This document shows positions 37,508-45,848 of a stretch of DNA of 64,000 nt, in pieces. Both the position numbers and the translations under genes were made by a program. The stretch is from Brevundimonas pishanensis. Its GTDB lineage: Bacteria > Pseudomonadota > Alphaproteobacteria > Caulobacterales > Caulobacteraceae. The stretch is taken from the NCBI RefSeq assembly GCF_022750635.1, contig NZ_JAJKBG010000002.1:62001-126000 (forward strand). Direction: 5' to 3'. Position 1 is the first letter of the stretch; each line of letters begins with the position of its first letter. A model generated the notes under the pieces. It was not told the origin of the DNA. It was given only the letters and a program-made list of their open reading frames with translations, and searched no databases.

Positions 37508-38470
37508 TCAGGCGCTCTTTCGGGCTTGTTCAGCGAGGCGGGTACCGGTCCAGACATGGACCGTCAGCCCCTCGCGGTCGGGCGGCAGGATGATGGGTTC
37601 GGAGGGCGTAAGGCCGCCCAGTTCGAGCCATTGGGCAATTTCAATGTCGGCGAAACCGAGGCGGCGATGCTGATGGGCCTCGCGCAGATGCTCGAAATTA
37701 TGCGGCGCGAAATCGACGATCAGCAGCTTCCCACCGTCGGACACGAGGCGTGCGGCCTCGGCGACGGCGGCGGCCGGATCATTCAGATAGTGCAGAACCT
37801 GATGCACGATCACCAGATCGGCGCTGCCGAGGGGTAGGCGGGTCGAAAAGATGTCGCCGTGGCGCAGTTCGACCTTGTCCATGCCCGCCGCGGAAACATT
37901 GGCGCGGGCGATGTTCAGCATGTTCTGGCTCAGGTCCAGACCCACCGACATCTTGGCCTTTTTGCCCAACAGGGTGAGCATCCGGCCCGAGCCGGTGCCC
38001 AGATCGACCACGCGATCAAACGGACCGGGGCCCACAGCTTGTTCTACAGCGCGTTCGACGTCAGTCTCGCACACATAGAGCGAACGCATCTTGTCCCACT
38101 CGGGCGCGACCTGTTCGAAATAGCGGGCGGCTTCCTCGGCCCGTTCCTGACGAACCTCTTCGAGGCGGCGATGGTCCGCTTCGCCTTCACCGTCAGACAG
38201 GATGTCCAGCACCGTATCCGTCAGGCGGCGGGCGAGGGCATCGTGCGACAGGCGATAGAAAACGCGGGCACCGTCCGGAAAACGCTCGATAAGCCCGGCA
38301 TCGGCCATCAGCTTGAGGTGACGCGAAACGCGCGGCTGGCTCTGGTCCAATACGCGGGACAGTTCCATGACCGACAGTTCTTCGGCAGCCAGCAGGGACA
38401 GGATACGCAGGCGCGTCGGCTCACCCGCGGCGCGGAGAATCTCTACAGTCTGGTCGGCACTAAGGTTCAT
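37508..38470 (-). CDS. ArsR-family regulator fused to a SAM-dependent methyltransferase
   Basis: 320 residues. An ArsR winged helix-turn-helix fills residues 1-80 (LSVMELSRVLDQSQPRVSRHLKLMADAGL). It has no CxC metal-binding motif. A class I methyltransferase domain follows with motif I VVDLGTGSGRML (154-165) and GDIF, LVIVHQVLHYL. It is the first gene of the met operon. Such fusions and other ArsR proteins beside met genes are linked to SAH/SAM-responsive control of methionine synthesis (SahR-type). A 22-bp perfect palindrome covers its start region, suggesting autoregulation. The methyltransferase part may bind SAM or SAH as a sensor, or may be catalytic; I cannot tell. Confidence 0.88.
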   Translation of the reverse strand: MNLSADQTVEILRAAGEPTRLRILSLLAAEELSVMELSRVLDQSQPRVSRHLKLMADAGLIERFPDGARVFYRLSHDALARRLTDTVLDILSDGEGEADHRRLEEVRQERAEEAARYFEQVAPEWDKMRSLYVCETDVERAVEQAVGPGPFDRVVDLGTGSGRMLTLLGKKAKMSVGLDLSQNMLNIARANVSAAGMDKVELRHGDIFSTRLPLGSADLVIVHQVLHYLNDPAAAVAEAARLVSDGGKLLIVDFAPHNFEHLREAHQHRRLGFADIEIAQWLELGGLTPSEPIILPPDREGLTVHVWTGTRLAEQARKSA

Positions 38471-38474
38471 GCCC

Positions 38475-38496
38475 CATATAAAGATATCTTTATATG
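38475..38496 (-). promoter_or_regulatory. 22-bp perfect palindrome, probable operator of the met operon
   Basis: The palindrome has half-site CATATAAAGAT and centre at 38485/38486. It ends four bases before the ATG of the ArsR-methyltransferase gene. ArsR-family operators are AT-rich palindromes of this size near the start, and the flanks are GC-rich, so the AT-rich 22 bp stand out clearly. It is the only copy that I noticed in the window. Confidence 0.8.
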
Positions 38497-38605
38497 ATTA
38501 TGCAAGGAAAAACGAAGCGGGAGCACACACTTATGCTTCGCATGCGCCCCATCTCCTGCACAGATCATCCAATAACGCGCTGTAGGACGCGTGTAGACAC
38601 ACTTT

Positions 38606-39532
38606 TTAATCCGCTATCGGCGTAACCAAGGGTTGTCCCGCGAAATGGGCCGCCAGATTCTGCATCGTCAGGAGCAGCATGCCCTGAACTCCATTTGTGG
38701 TCGCGCCGCCTGCGTGTGGAGACAGAACAAGATTTGGAACGTCGGTCCAGCGGTCAGCGGGGGTAGGTTCGGTCTCGAACACGTCCAGAGCGGCACCGCC
38801 CAACGCCCCTGACTTCAGGGCCTCGATCAAGGCACTCTCGTCGACGAGGGACCCGCGCGACACATTGATGATGATACCTTGAGGGCCAACCGCGCGGATA
38901 ATTTCTGCGTCGATCAGGCCGCGGTTACTGTCATCTGCCCGGCAGGCGACAACCAGAATGTCTGTGTCTGCGGCGAGTTGCTTCAGGCTCTCGGCGCGCG
39001 TCCATTCAGTGTCCTTGGCACGCGGACCCCACCATTGGACATCGAGGTTGAAGGCTGACGCGCGTTTAGCCACTGCCGCGCCGATGGCGCCTAGACCGAC
39101 GATGCCCACCTTCTGGCCCTGCAATGATCCGGTGACATTGCGCTGGTCGAGGCTCCAGTCACCGGAGATGACCATGGCATGCCCCGCCACAATCTCGCGG
39201 CGGGCCGCCAGCATAAGGCCCATAGCCATATCGGCGACGTCCTCGTGGTTCACATTGGGTGAGTGGCTGAGTTTCAGGCCGCGTTCACGGCACCACTCAA
39301 CATCCAGCCCGTCGTATCCGGCGGTGAAACAGGCCACCAGTTCGAGGTTCGGCAACTTTTCGATGACGGGCTTGTCCAGCGGCTCTTCGCCCGCCGTGAC
39401 AATGGCGCGTATCTCGTGAGCCGCTTCTACGGGCGGGCCTTCCCACAGACGAAAGACGTCATACTGGGTTTCAAGGAACGGGCTGAGCGGTGCCAGCATC
39501 CGGTTCATGATCAGGACGGCAGGACGGGTCAT
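38606..39532 (-). CDS. D-isomer-specific 2-hydroxyacid dehydrogenase
   Basis: 308 residues. The NAD(P)-binding motif VGIVGLGAIGAAVAKR lies in the centre. The catalytic triad is present: Arg in IINVSRGSLVDE, Glu in DVFETEPTP and His in LSPHAGGAT. It reduces a 2-oxo acid such as glyoxylate or hydroxypyruvate; exact substrate unknown. A single gene by context, between the ArsR operon and ettA. Confidence 0.92.
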   Translation of the reverse strand: MTRPAVLIMNRMLAPLSPFLETQYDVFRLWEGPPVEAAHEIRAIVTAGEEPLDKPVIEKLPNLELVACFTAGYDGLDVEWCRERGLKLSHSPNVNHEDVADMAMGLMLAARREIVAGHAMVISGDWSLDQRNVTGSLQGQKVGIVGLGAIGAAVAKRASAFNLDVQWWGPRAKDTEWTRAESLKQLAADTDILVVACRADDSNRGLIDAEIIRAVGPQGIIINVSRGSLVDESALIEALKSGALGGAALDVFETEPTPADRWTDVPNLVLSPHAGGATTNGVQGMLLLTMQNLAAHFAGQPLVTPIAD

Positions 39533-39573
39533 GCCTCTACACTATCGCCGTTTTCCAATCTGACCAGAGCAAA

Positions 39574-39606
39574 GAAAAACGGCCCCGCCCGTGTGGGCGA
39601 GGCCGT
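39574..39606 (-). terminator. Rho-independent terminator of ettA
   Basis: On the minus strand ACGGCCTCGCCC-ACAC-GGGCGGGGCCGT with one mismatch is followed by a T run (TTTTTC). It is 25 bases after the ettA stop. Confidence 0.88.
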
Positions 39607-39630
39607 CGATCATTTCAGCTTAGGATCGGC

Positions 39631-41298
39631 TTAGCGGCCGAACTTCTGGTGCTGGATACGCTTCGGAATGATGCTGTCTGCACCAAGGCGACGCATCTTG
39701 TCCTGTTCGTAGGCTTCGAAGTTACCTTCGAACCATTCCACATGGCCGTCACCTTCGAAGGCGAGGATGTGGGTGGCCAGACGGTCGAGGAACCAGCGGT
39801 CGTGGCTGATGACCACGGCGCAGCCGGCGAACTCTTCCAGAGCCTCTTCGAGGTTCTGCAAGGTTTCGATGTCCAGATCGTTGGTCGGTTCGTCGAGCAG
39901 GATCAGGTTGCCGCCGGTGGCCAGCGTCTTGGCGAGGTGGACGCGGTTGCGCTCACCACCCGACAGTTGGCCGACCTTCTTCTGTTGGTCGCCGCCCTTG
40001 AAGTTGAACGAGCCAACGTACGCACGCGTATTGATCTCGCGCTTGCCGACCATCATCACGTCGGTGCCGCCCGAGATCGCTTGCCAGATGCTGTCATCCG
40101 GCTTCAGATCGTCACGCGACTGGTCAACGTAGGCCAGCTTGACGGTTTCACCGACCTTGATGGTGCCGCCATCCGGGGTTTCTTGACCGGTGATCAGCTT
40201 GAACATGGTCGACTTACCGGCACCGTTCGGGCCGATAACGCCAACGATACCGTTCGGCGGCAGCTTGAAGGTCAGGTTGTCGAACAGAACCTTGTCGCCG
40301 TACGATTTCTTCAGGCCTTCAACTTCCAGAACCACGTTGCCAAGGCGCGGGCCAGGCGGGATCTGGATGTGGGCGAAGGATTGAGCGCCGCGTTGCGACT
40401 CCTGTTCCTCGACCATGCGTTCATAGGCGGCCAGACGGGCTTTCGACTTGGCCTGACGGGCCTTGGCACCCGAGCGGACCCACTCCAGTTCGCGGGTAAG
40501 GGCGCGCTGGCGAGCTTCCGATTCCGACTGCTCTTGAACGACGCGCTTCTGCTTGGCTTCCAGCCACGAGGAGTAGTTACCCTCGTGCGGGTGGCCTTTG
40601 CCGCGGTCCAGTTCGAGCGTCCACTTGGTCACTTGGTCAAGGAAGTAACGGTCGTGGGTGACGAGGATGACGCAGCCCGGGAAGTTCTCCAGGTGGTGCT
40701 GCAGCCAAGCGACGGATTCGGCGTCCAAGTGGTTGGTCGGTTCGTCCATCAGCAGCATGTCGGGCTTCGACAGCAGCAGGCGAGCCAGAGCCACGCGGCG
40801 CTTTTCACCGCCCGACAGGTTGGTCACGGCCCAGTCGTCAGGCGGGCAGCGCAGAGCGCCCATGGCCTGATCGATACGGCTGTCGATGTCCCAGACGTCG
40901 GCGGCGTCGATCTTCTCCTGGAGAGTGGTCATCTCTTCCATGAGCTCGTCGGTGTAGTTTTCGCCGAGTTCGTTGGCGACTTCGTTGAAGCGGTTGACCC
41001 ACTGCTTCTCTTCGCACCAGGCTTCGACGTTCTCGCGAACGTTCAGGCTGTCGTCCAGCTTCGGCTCTTGTTCCAGATAGCCACGCTTGATGCCGTCGGC
41101 AGCGCGCGCTTCGCCTTGGAACTCGTTGTCGATGCCAGCCATGATCTTCAGCAGGGTGGACTTACCCGAGCCGTTCACGCCGACCACACCGATCTTCGCG
41201 TCGTTGTAGAAGCTCAGCCAGATGTTTTCGAAGATTTTTTTGCCGCCAGGGAAGGTCTTGGTCAGACCTTGCATCTGGAAAATATATTGTTGCGCCAT
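39631..41298 (-). CDS. ettA: Energy-dependent translational throttle ABC-F protein
   Basis: 555 residues, the EttA length. It has two ABC domains. The first Walker A is GVVGVNGSGKST (residues 37-48) and its signature is LSGGEKRRVALA; the second is GVIGPNGAGKST with LSGGERNRVHLAK. The linker between them and the arm insertion are of ABC-F type, without membrane domains. It binds the ribosomal E site and gates the first elongation steps according to ATP/ADP. It is a single-gene unit. Confidence 0.95.
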   Translation of the reverse strand: MAQQYIFQMQGLTKTFPGGKKIFENIWLSFYNDAKIGVVGVNGSGKSTLLKIMAGIDNEFQGEARAADGIKRGYLEQEPKLDDSLNVRENVEAWCEEKQWVNRFNEVANELGENYTDELMEEMTTLQEKIDAADVWDIDSRIDQAMGALRCPPDDWAVTNLSGGEKRRVALARLLLSKPDMLLMDEPTNHLDAESVAWLQHHLENFPGCVILVTHDRYFLDQVTKWTLELDRGKGHPHEGNYSSWLEAKQKRVVQEQSESEARQRALTRELEWVRSGAKARQAKSKARLAAYERMVEEQESQRGAQSFAHIQIPPGPRLGNVVLEVEGLKKSYGDKVLFDNLTFKLPPNGIVGVIGPNGAGKSTMFKLITGQETPDGGTIKVGETVKLAYVDQSRDDLKPDDSIWQAISGGTDVMMVGKREINTRAYVGSFNFKGGDQQKKVGQLSGGERNRVHLAKTLATGGNLILLDEPTNDLDIETLQNLEEALEEFAGCAVVISHDRWFLDRLATHILAFEGDGHVEWFEGNFEAYEQDKMRRLGADSIIPKRIQHQKFGR

Positions 41299-41396
41299 GC
41301 GGTGCGTCGCGCCCTTGATTCAGAGGAACTGGGAAGTTGGGGCTGATGTAGCGATTGGGGACGCAAAGGGCAAATCCGACGCGACGAATGTCGGGT

Positions 41397-42292
41397 TCAC
41401 TTCGCTGGCAAAAGGGCCCCCAGCCCCCTCATGAAGCCAACCGGCGCTACGGTTTGGTGGTCTTCGCCTTCGACAACGAGGTTGCTGACAGTGAGACCGG
41501 GATAGTTGCGGCCTTTGAGAACGGCATTCATCCGGGCGTTGTCGCCAACCATGTCGTAGCTGTTGCCGGTCGTGGCGGGGGTTTCCTTCTCGCCGATATA
41601 CATAAAGACCTTGGCTTTCAGGTCATCATGTTTGGCGGCATAGGCAGCCTCGGCGCGGAACATATGGTGGTTGTCGTACCAGAGGGACGGGCTACCCAGA
41701 CATAGCCACTAAACGTTTCTGGATCGCTGAACAGGACCTGAGCGGCCAATAGACCGCCGTAGGAGTGGCCAAGCAAAACGCGCTGGCGCGCATCCGCGCG
41801 GTACTTGTTCTCGATAAACGGCAGGACGCTGCCCTTAAGCCATGCCTGATAGGCGGGGCCACCACCGCTAATGCGGTTTGGCGTGGGCGTGGGAGTGTAG
41901 TCGAGTCTTCGGCTCGCGTTGCCCTCTTCGCCTAAGGCGTAGGCGAGGCCGACGAGGATGTGCTCGGCGATTACAGGGCTGTCGACATTCATACGCCTCG
42001 CAAACTGGCGGATCAGCGGAAAGGCGTAATGGGCGTCGGTAACATAGAGGACTGGATAGGTGCGGTTCGGCGACGCGTCATAGCTGGGCGGTAGGGCGAC
42101 GTAGACCTGATAGGTCGGCCCATCCAGTTTGTCCGGTACGTTCCAGACCTCTGTGCCGGCAAGCTGGTACGGCTCGCCCATGCCGGTCTGGGATTGATCC
42201 GTCTGAACGGATGCACTCGGAGCGGCTGACCGGGCATCCGCCGACTGGTCGCAGCCTGCAGCCAGTGTCAGGGCGACAACGTTCGCCAGCAC
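41397..42292 (-). pseudogene. Alpha/beta-hydrolase (esterase), frameshifted
   Basis: Two adjoining reading frames make one family protein. The upstream frame (42292-41618) carries a lipoprotein-type leader (LTLAAGCDQS) and the nucleophile motif LLGHSYGGLLAAQ. The downstream frame (from 41663 or earlier) continues with SLWYDNHHMFRAEAAYA and ends VEGEDHQTVAPVGFMRGLG with the catalytic His. Around 41692-41697 one base is missing (or two are extra): the upstream frame reads YVWVARPSGT where the family has V-x-S-P-S-L-W-Y. It resembles IroE/Fes-like esterases. The start is also odd (GTG at 42292, while ATGAAACATGG in another frame lies a few bases upstream). It may be a true pseudogene or a sequence error. 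Confidence 0.78.
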
Positions 42293-42376
42293 AGTCCATG
42301 TTTCATCAAAGCTCGCCCCCAGGAAACAATGATTTCCGGTAACAAGCTTTACTGTGAATACGGCGGGATTTTGTTG

Positions 42377-42739
42377 TTACGCGACCGGCTGTGGAGTCTT
42401 GTGCTGCTTCATCACGCCAAAGAGACCAGTACCGAACAGCACCAGACCAAGGCCCAGCAGGAATATCGAGACTGCATTGCCGCCGATTTCCTGCTGATTG
42501 GCTGCGGAGATCGCCCTGGCGGCATCGTTGGCATTGGTCGCCGTCATAGCAACGGCGAACGTCTTGTCAGAGCACTGCTTGGCCATATCGCTGTCGCCGC
42601 CTCGATTTTGCACTTCGGCTCGGCAGGCTTGGGTCAGGTCTGCATCGGGCGACGGAGCCGTACCCGAGAACTGCATGAACCCGCCGACCAGCAGGAGCAC
42701 AAAGCCAATGACGGCGGCGACAAGAGGTTTGGATTTCAT
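42377..42739 (-). CDS. Hypothetical membrane protein
   Basis: 120 residues from the ATG at 42739. Two membrane helices (about 7-25 and 94-112) surround a polar loop with two cysteine positions (QACRAE and KQCSDK). The end is basic (MKQHKTPQPVA). No family recognised. A single gene between the frameshifted esterase and the SDR. Confidence 0.65.
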   Translation of the reverse strand: MKSKPLVAAVIGFVLLLVGGFMQFSGTAPSPDADLTQACRAEVQNRGGDSDMAKQCSDKTFAVAMTATNANDAARAISAANQQEIGGNAVSIFLLGLGLVLFGTGLFGVMKQHKTPQPVA

Positions 42740-42870
42740 AACGAACAGCCCGGACTTTGAATGTGTGTCCGGTAGCAAACCCGTCAGGCATCAATCCGAT
42801 GCGCAAGGTTACCATTTCTTGCGTAACACGAGGGGAACCTGCCCTCATTTGAGGGCAGGCGGTCGTTGCA

Positions 42871-43623
42871 TCACGCGTTGGCACCGCCGTCGACCGTGAT
42901 CCCCGTGCCGGTGACATATCCGGCGGACGGGCCAGCCAGATAGGCGACGGCGGCCGCGATTTCCTCGGGCTGGCCATAGCGCTGGACTACCAGCGTTGGC
43001 AGGACGGCAGCGGCCACGGGACCGCCTTCGGGGTTCATTTCCGTATTGGTCGGGCCGGGGCGCACAAGATTGACGGTGATTTTGCGACCGCCCAGTTCGC
43101 GGGCCAGCCCTTGGGTGAAGGACTCAAGAGCGGACTTGGTCGCGGAATAGACGCTGATGCCGGCAAAGGGGACCTTCTGGCCCACATTGCTGCCGATGGT
43201 GATGATACGGCCGCCGTCGGTGATGTGCTTCAGCGCCGCCTGCGTTGTGAACAGAACGCCGCGCACGTTGACGTTCAACTGTGCGTCGATGTCCTCGGCG
43301 CTCATCTCGGCGAATGCGCCCATACGGGCGATGCCCGCATTGTTCACCAGAATATCCAATCCGCCCAGTTCGGCGGCAGTTTGCTCCACGGCGTCGCGCA
43401 CAGCCTGTGGATTGGCGGCATCGGCGCGGATGGCAACAGCCTTGCGGCCCAAGGCTTGAAGCTCCGCGGCCAATGCCTCGGCCTTTTCCCTGGAGTTTTC
43501 ATAGGTGATCGCGACGTCTGCGCCTTCGCTGGCGAGACGGAGGGCGATGGCGGCACCGATACCGCGGGCAGCGCCTGTTACCAGTGCGCGCTTACCGGAG
43601 AGGGGGAGGGAAGATTGGGTCAT
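42871..43623 (-). CDS. SDR-family oxidoreductase (3-oxoacyl-ACP-reductase-like)
   Basis: 250 residues. The NAD(P) motif ALVTGAARGIGAAIALRL lies at residues 11-28, the loop motif NNAGIA follows, and the catalytic Tyr/Lys are in YSATKSALE. C-terminal GYVTGTGITVDGGANA is the usual end. It reduces an unknown ketone or aldehyde. It is divergent from a TetR gene with a 12-bp-arm inverted repeat in the shared region, so TetR control is very likely. Confidence 0.92.
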   Translation of the reverse strand: MTQSSLPLSGKRALVTGAARGIGAAIALRLASEGADVAITYENSREKAEALAAELQALGRKAVAIRADAANPQAVRDAVEQTAAELGGLDILVNNAGIARMGAFAEMSAEDIDAQLNVNVRGVLFTTQAALKHITDGGRIITIGSNVGQKVPFAGISVYSATKSALESFTQGLARELGGRKITVNLVRPGPTNTEMNPEGGPVAAAVLPTLVVQRYGQPEEIAAAVAYLAGPSAGYVTGTGITVDGGANA

Positions 43624-43633
43624 GGTAGTTCAG

Positions 43634-43665
43634 ATTCATTCTGTAGTGAACGATACAGAATGAAT
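43634..43665. promoter_or_regulatory. TetR-type operator in the SDR/TetR divergent region
   Basis: ATTCATTCTGTA (43634-43645) and TACAGAATGAAT (43654-43665) are perfect 12-bp inverted arms separated by eight bases. The site starts 11 bases from the SDR start codon and is 63 bases from the TetR start. It is the obvious target of the adjacent TetR protein. Confidence 0.82.
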
Positions 43666-43727
43666 GGTGGCGATACCTTGGTCGCGCAAGGGTTTGTTTA
43701 ATGATCAATACAAATTATTATAGGCAT

Positions 43728-44354
43728 ATGACCCAGCCCGCCCCTCAAACCCGCACCGCCCGAGGCCGCCCGCGCAGCTTTGACCGCGATCAGGCGCTCG
43801 AAAAAGCCATGCGTGTTTTCTGGGAAAAAGGGTTTGCGGCCACGTCGATGACGGACCTCACGACGGCCATGGGCATTGCTCCGCCCAGTCTCTATGCGGC
43901 GTTTGGTTCTAAAGAAGACCTCTATGCCGAGGCTCTGGATTTATATGATCAGCGCGCGCGCACTCTCACCGAAGACATCTATAGCCAAGGGCCTTCACTA
44001 CGAGATCAGATCGAGGCGTCCTTGCGTCTGTCGGCTCGTATCGACGGCAAGGATGTTCCGACCGGCTGTATGGTGATGATGGCTTGCGAGCAGTCGTCCG
44101 AACTTTCCGAAGAGCTACAGGACCGGTTGTCGGACAAGCGGTGCCGCGGCACGGACATGCTGAAAGACAGGCTGGAGCGTGCGTTGGAGACTGGTGAACT
44201 GAGGGCCGATGCGGACGTGGAAGGTCTGAGCCAATTCTATGGCGTGCTACAGCGCGGACTGGCGCTCAGCGGGCGCGTCGGCATCGAGCCGGATGACATG
44301 GAAACCGCTATCGCCAAGGCGATGCAGGCATGGGACCGCCTGACGGCAGCCTGA
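43728..44354 (+). CDS. TetR/AcrR-family transcriptional regulator
   Basis: 208 residues from the ATG at 43728. The N-terminus (RGRPRSFDRDQALEKAMRVF) and the helix-turn-helix ATSMTDLTTAMGIAPPSLYAAF match TetR repressors that control adjacent oxidoreductases. The C-terminal domain is all-helical. It is divergent from the SDR gene and an operator lies between them. The inducer is unknown. Confidence 0.92.
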   Translation: MTQPAPQTRTARGRPRSFDRDQALEKAMRVFWEKGFAATSMTDLTTAMGIAPPSLYAAFGSKEDLYAEALDLYDQRARTLTEDIYSQGPSLRDQIEASLRLSARIDGKDVPTGCMVMMACEQSSELSEELQDRLSDKRCRGTDMLKDRLERALETGELRADADVEGLSQFYGVLQRGLALSGRVGIEPDDMETAIAKAMQAWDRLTAA

Positions 44355-44966
44355 TCAGCTGTAGTTGAAGCTGATTGAGATGCGTTGCTCGGTGGCGCGG
44401 TTGGCGGGCACTTCGTGGCGCAGCCAGCTTTCCCACATCAGGATCGTGCCTGACTGAGGGCGCATATAGACGAACGGCTTTTCGGCCTCGGTTGCGGTGT
44501 CCGTCACGCCTGGCCGGTTCATCATCATCACCAGACGCGGGTCTTCGATCTTCAGCGACGACGCGCCGTCCGGGATATGGATGTAGATGGTGCCCGAGAT
44601 GATCGAGTGCGGGTGGATATGGCCGGTGTGGCCGCCGCCCGGCATCAGGATATTGACCCAGAGGTTATCCAACTTCGGCTTACGCGCCAGATCGAAGTTC
44701 AGCGCCTTGGCATAGGCCGTGGCGTGCTTGTCCAGGATGCGCTTCAGCTCGGCAAATTCGGGGAAACGCTGGGGCAGGTCGTTGATCGAGCCATAGGAGG
44801 TGTAGCCCGGATAGTGGTTGTCCTCGCACCATTTGATGCCCGCCTCGTCCTCTTCGCCCATCACAAGGCACAGATCGAGCAGCTCTTCATGCAGCTCGGC
44901 CCAGCCCTTGTCGGCGGCGACGGAGGTTTCGTAAATCTGGGTAGGGAAGAGGGTGCGGATAGCCAT
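44355..44966 (-). CDS. 2OG-Fe(II) oxygenase-like protein (TIGR02466-like)
   Basis: 203 residues. HTGHIHPHSIISGTIYIHIP holds the putative first metal ligands and SGTILMWESWLRHEVPANRA the distal His, followed by EQRISISFNYS with an Arg in the place used for 2-oxoglutarate. This order fits the TIGR02466 family of presumed dioxygenases. Target unknown. It ends one base after the convergent TetR stop codon. Confidence 0.8.
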   Translation of the reverse strand: MAIRTLFPTQIYETSVAADKGWAELHEELLDLCLVMGEEDEAGIKWCEDNHYPGYTSYGSINDLPQRFPEFAELKRILDKHATAYAKALNFDLARKPKLDNLWVNILMPGGGHTGHIHPHSIISGTIYIHIPDGASSLKIEDPRLVMMMNRPGVTDTATEAEKPFVYMRPQSGTILMWESWLRHEVPANRATEQRISISFNYS

Positions 44967-45016
44967 AGCCGCCTCATACGCCGATGGCCGCCTGCACGCA
45001 AAGCCGTGCTTTGCGT

Positions 45017-45787
45017 CTAGAAGGTCAGGTCTGCCTCGCCGCGCAGGATGGCCTCGGCCTCGGGCGTATGCTTGGGGCCGGTTCGCGGATGCAGCACCAG
45101 AGGTGGCAGCAGCCGCAACGGAGCCTTGCCCGTCTTGGTGGCTTGAACCAGCACGCGCTTGGCGGGCTCGTCCGCAAAGGAATGGACGGGGCGGATGGCG
45201 AATGATCCGGCCTTAGGAGCCAGTAGCGACAGGATGTCGGCTAGACGGTCGGCGCGGTGAACGATCACGATCTTGCCGCCCTCGCGCACAGACTTCACCA
45301 GAAACTCGGTCCAGGCCTTTAGCCCGTCATCGGCTATCCATGCGCCGCGCCGTTCCTCTGCAGGAGGGCGGATAGCGTTCGGGTCGTCGAAATACGGCGG
45401 ATTGCTGACGGCCCAGTCAAAGGTCGGCAAGTCCAGCGCCTTGAAGCGTTTGGCCACGTCGCCGTTGATGATCGTCGCGCGCTCGGCCACGCCATTGGCC
45501 TGCACATTATGCATGGCCAGTTGATAGGCGAATGGATCGCGCTCCAGTCCGGTGACAGAAACCTCGGGGTGGCGTTTGGCGATCTGCATCAACACAGCGC
45601 CCGCGCCGCAGCCTGCCTCGATGATGCGCTCGCCCGCTTTTGGCGCGACTGTGGCCGCAAGCAAGGCGGCGTCCATGCCGGCGCGATAGCCTCTGGCGGG
45701 TTGGCGCAAAGACACACGGCCACCCAGAAGATGGGTTTCCGTCGTTTCGGCGGTGGTTTGGATGTCGTCTTCGGCTTGACCCTGCAT
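45017..45787 (-). CDS. tRNA1(Val) A37 N6-methyltransferase family (TrmN6-like)
   Basis: 256 residues from the ATG at 45787; the longer frame upstream is shadow sequence over the polyprenyl synthase gene. The SAM site IIEAGCGAGAVLMQIA is followed by NPPYFDD, the N-P-P-Y motif of N6-adenine methyltransferases. The text HLLGGRVSLRQPARGYRAGMDA is typical of the TrmN6/YfiC group. It is divergent from the polyprenyl synthase gene 62 bases away. The tRNA target is inferred from the family. Confidence 0.88.
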   Translation of the reverse strand: MQGQAEDDIQTTAETTETHLLGGRVSLRQPARGYRAGMDAALLAATVAPKAGERIIEAGCGAGAVLMQIAKRHPEVSVTGLERDPFAYQLAMHNVQANGVAERATIINGDVAKRFKALDLPTFDWAVSNPPYFDDPNAIRPPAEERRGAWIADDGLKAWTEFLVKSVREGGKIVIVHRADRLADILSLLAPKAGSFAIRPVHSFADEPAKRVLVQATKTGKAPLRLLPPLVLHPRTGPKHTPEAEAILRGEADLTF

Positions 45788-45848
45788 AGTGCGGCCACCA
45801 TTGTGCGCCGCATCGCGTCGGGGCAAGTCGGCGCGGCATGATTTTGTG

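Noticed and set aside
39649-41346. A 565-codon frame opposite ettA.
   Set aside because: Shadow of ettA, whose ABC motifs are clear on the other strand. No domain in the opposite frame.
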